From assembly GCA_963580455.1 (NCBI GenBank), contig OY756966.1, forward strand, positions 25,299,001 through 25,363,000: a DNA stretch of 64,000 nucleotides, written 5' to 3'. Made by a program: the position numbers and the translations under genes. The notes under the pieces are model-generated. The model saw nothing but the letters and a program-made list of their open reading frames with translations, did no database searches and was not told the origin of the DNA. Of the stretch, positions 63,214-64,000 are shown in pieces; position 1 is the first letter of the stretch; every line of letters begins with the position of its first letter. Origin of the DNA: Euonymus europaeus (taxonomy: Eukaryota; Streptophyta; Magnoliopsida; Celastrales; Celastraceae).

Positions 63214-64000
63214 CCGTTTACGTAAAGAAACCACATTTCGCGCCTAACTAGATTATACGAGACCTACTAGCCACGAGTTTGGAAATCAAAATCCAAAACA
63301 CCAGGATTGTAGAGCTCGAAAAGTAGTTTGAAATCAAGCTAAAAATCACCGAATTCAGAAATCGGAGTCAACGGATATTCATAAAACCGTTTACGTAAAA
63401 AACCACAATTCGCGGCTAACTAGGTGAAAAGAGACCTACTAGCCACGAGTTCTGAAATCAAAAACCGAAATGCTAGCATTCTAGAGCTCTAAAAGTAGTG
63501 TGAAATCAAGCTAAAAATCACGGAATTCAGAACTCGGAGTCAACGGATATTCATAAAACCGTTTACGTAAAAAACCACAATTCGCGGCTAACTAGGTGAA
63601 ACGAGACCTACTAGCCACGAGTTCAGAAATCAAAAACCGAAATGCTAGGATTCTAGAGCTCTAAAAGTAGTGTGAAATCAAGCTAAAAATCACCGAATTC
63701 AGAACTCGGAGTCAACGGATATTCATAAAACCGTTTACGTAAAGAAACCACATTTCGCGCCTAACTAGGTGAAACGAGACCTACTAGCCACGAGTTCTGA
63801 AATCAAAAACCGAAACCCCAGGATTGTAGAGCTCGAAAAGTAGTGTGAAATCAAACTAAAAATCACCAAATTCAGAACTCGGAGTCAACGGATATTCATA
63901 AAACCGTTTACGTAAAAAACCACAATTCGCGGCTAACTACGTGAAACTAGACCTACAAGCCACGAGTTCTGAAATCAAAAACCGAAATGCCAGGATTCTA
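63214..64000 (+). repeat. 8-unit higher-order repeat, copy 2, cut by window edge
   Basis: Repeats the previous block up to a 98-base partial unit at 63903-64000. The first unit (63213) shares its second half with 61833 (CCAAAACACC...GTAGTTTGAAATC...CAGAAATCGG) but not its first half (GATTATACGAG...GTTTGGAAATC). The array evidently continues beyond the window. Confidence 0.85.

Larger units (their letters stand above)
1..64000 (+). repeat. Continuous satellite array, 172-173 bp monomer, about 370 units
   Basis: Every stretch of the window repeats the same unit. The phrase CCGTTTACGTAAAG (or a close variant) returns every 172-173 bases, from base 1 to 63903. All copies have one orientation and no foreign DNA separates them. 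Length variation comes from 1-3 base indels, most often GTAAAGAAACC (173 bp class) against GTAAAAAACC (172 bp class). Unit type follows a higher-order order rather than being random. Arrays of this size and unit length are typical of centromeric or pericentromeric satellites in plants and animals; that assignment is inference, since nothing in the DNA proves kinetochore function. Neither array edge lies in the window. I recognise no published family with certainty. Confidence 0.98.

Noticed and set aside
1..64000. CRISPR array
   Set aside because: Units are contiguous 172-173 bp copies similar along their whole length. There are no short direct repeats with unrelated spacers and no cas genes.
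1..64000. CENP-B box
   Set aside because: TTTCG and GAAACGAG/GAAACGGG look suggestive, but spacing and core do not fit the nTTCGnnnnAnnCGGGn pattern.
1..64000. Known satellites (Arabidopsis CEN180, primate alpha satellite)
   Set aside because: Unit length and remembered sequence do not match. Rhynchospora Tyba is also about 172 bp, but I cannot recall its sequence well enough to compare, so no identity is claimed.
1..64000. rRNA, tRNA or 5S tandem genes
   Set aside because: No tRNA cloverleaf, box A/B promoter or 5S-like sequence is recognisable in the monomer on either strand.

Overview
The whole 64,000-base window is one uninterrupted tandem array of a 172-173 bp satellite monomer. All units run head to tail in the same orientation. 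Stepping along a fixed anchor (the A before the CCGTTTACG motif), I count about 370 complete units from base 1 to base 63902, plus a 98-base partial unit at the right edge. The mean unit is about 172.7 bp. I see no gene, RNA gene, transposon, inverted segment or non-satellite spacer. The only long open frames, two minus-strand frames of about 60 codons, are chance products of the repeat.

The organism cannot be named from this sequence. A long A-rich array with units close to 170 bp, higher-order structure and many CpG to TpG/CpA differences suggests (inference) centromeric or pericentromeric heterochromatin of a eukaryote with CpG methylation. Plants are a good possibility because many have 150-180 bp centromere satellites. 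The monomer is not Arabidopsis CEN180 or primate alpha satellite as I know them.

Monomer anatomy, numbered from the anchor: 5-14 is the palindrome TTTACGTAAA; 31-40 is the dyad CCTAACTAGG; 62-75 and 139-152 are two arms of an inverted repeat (CGAGTTCTGAAATC and GAATTCAGAACTCG, 13 of 14 pairing); 100-105 is GAGCTC; 139-144 is GAATTC. My hand consensus has A 67, C 37, G 34, T 35 (41% GC, strong A over T excess on this strand) and 11 CpG sites.

Layout. 1-11402: 5-unit (864 bp) and 8-unit (about 1382 bp) higher-order repeats. 11403-12609: a block recurring at 20030 and, in part, 26416. 12610-18473: 7-unit repeats (1208 bp), then a 5-unit duplication (861 bp). 18474-23307: displaced copies of earlier blocks. 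23308-29174: a 12-unit duplication (2070 bp) and displaced copies. 29175-33667: the most diverged zone, with a 3-unit repeat near 32 kb. 33668-36258: 8-unit duplication (1381 bp). 36602-40579: 6- and 7-unit repeats. 40580-50761: a 15-unit period (2590 bp) family. 52148-55435: 9-unit duplication (1557 bp). 55436-55954: three near-identical adjacent units. 58376-61832: 8-unit repeats. 62005-64000: another 8-unit repeat cut by the window edge.

The array reads as a record of unequal crossover and gene conversion. Period length changes from block to block, block copies lie as far as 8.6 and 9.7 kb apart, and several single units are visible hybrids of two unit types. Nothing here is a multi-gene system. 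What is worth attention is the structure of the satellite itself. Coordinates and counts were derived by hand from the sequence.
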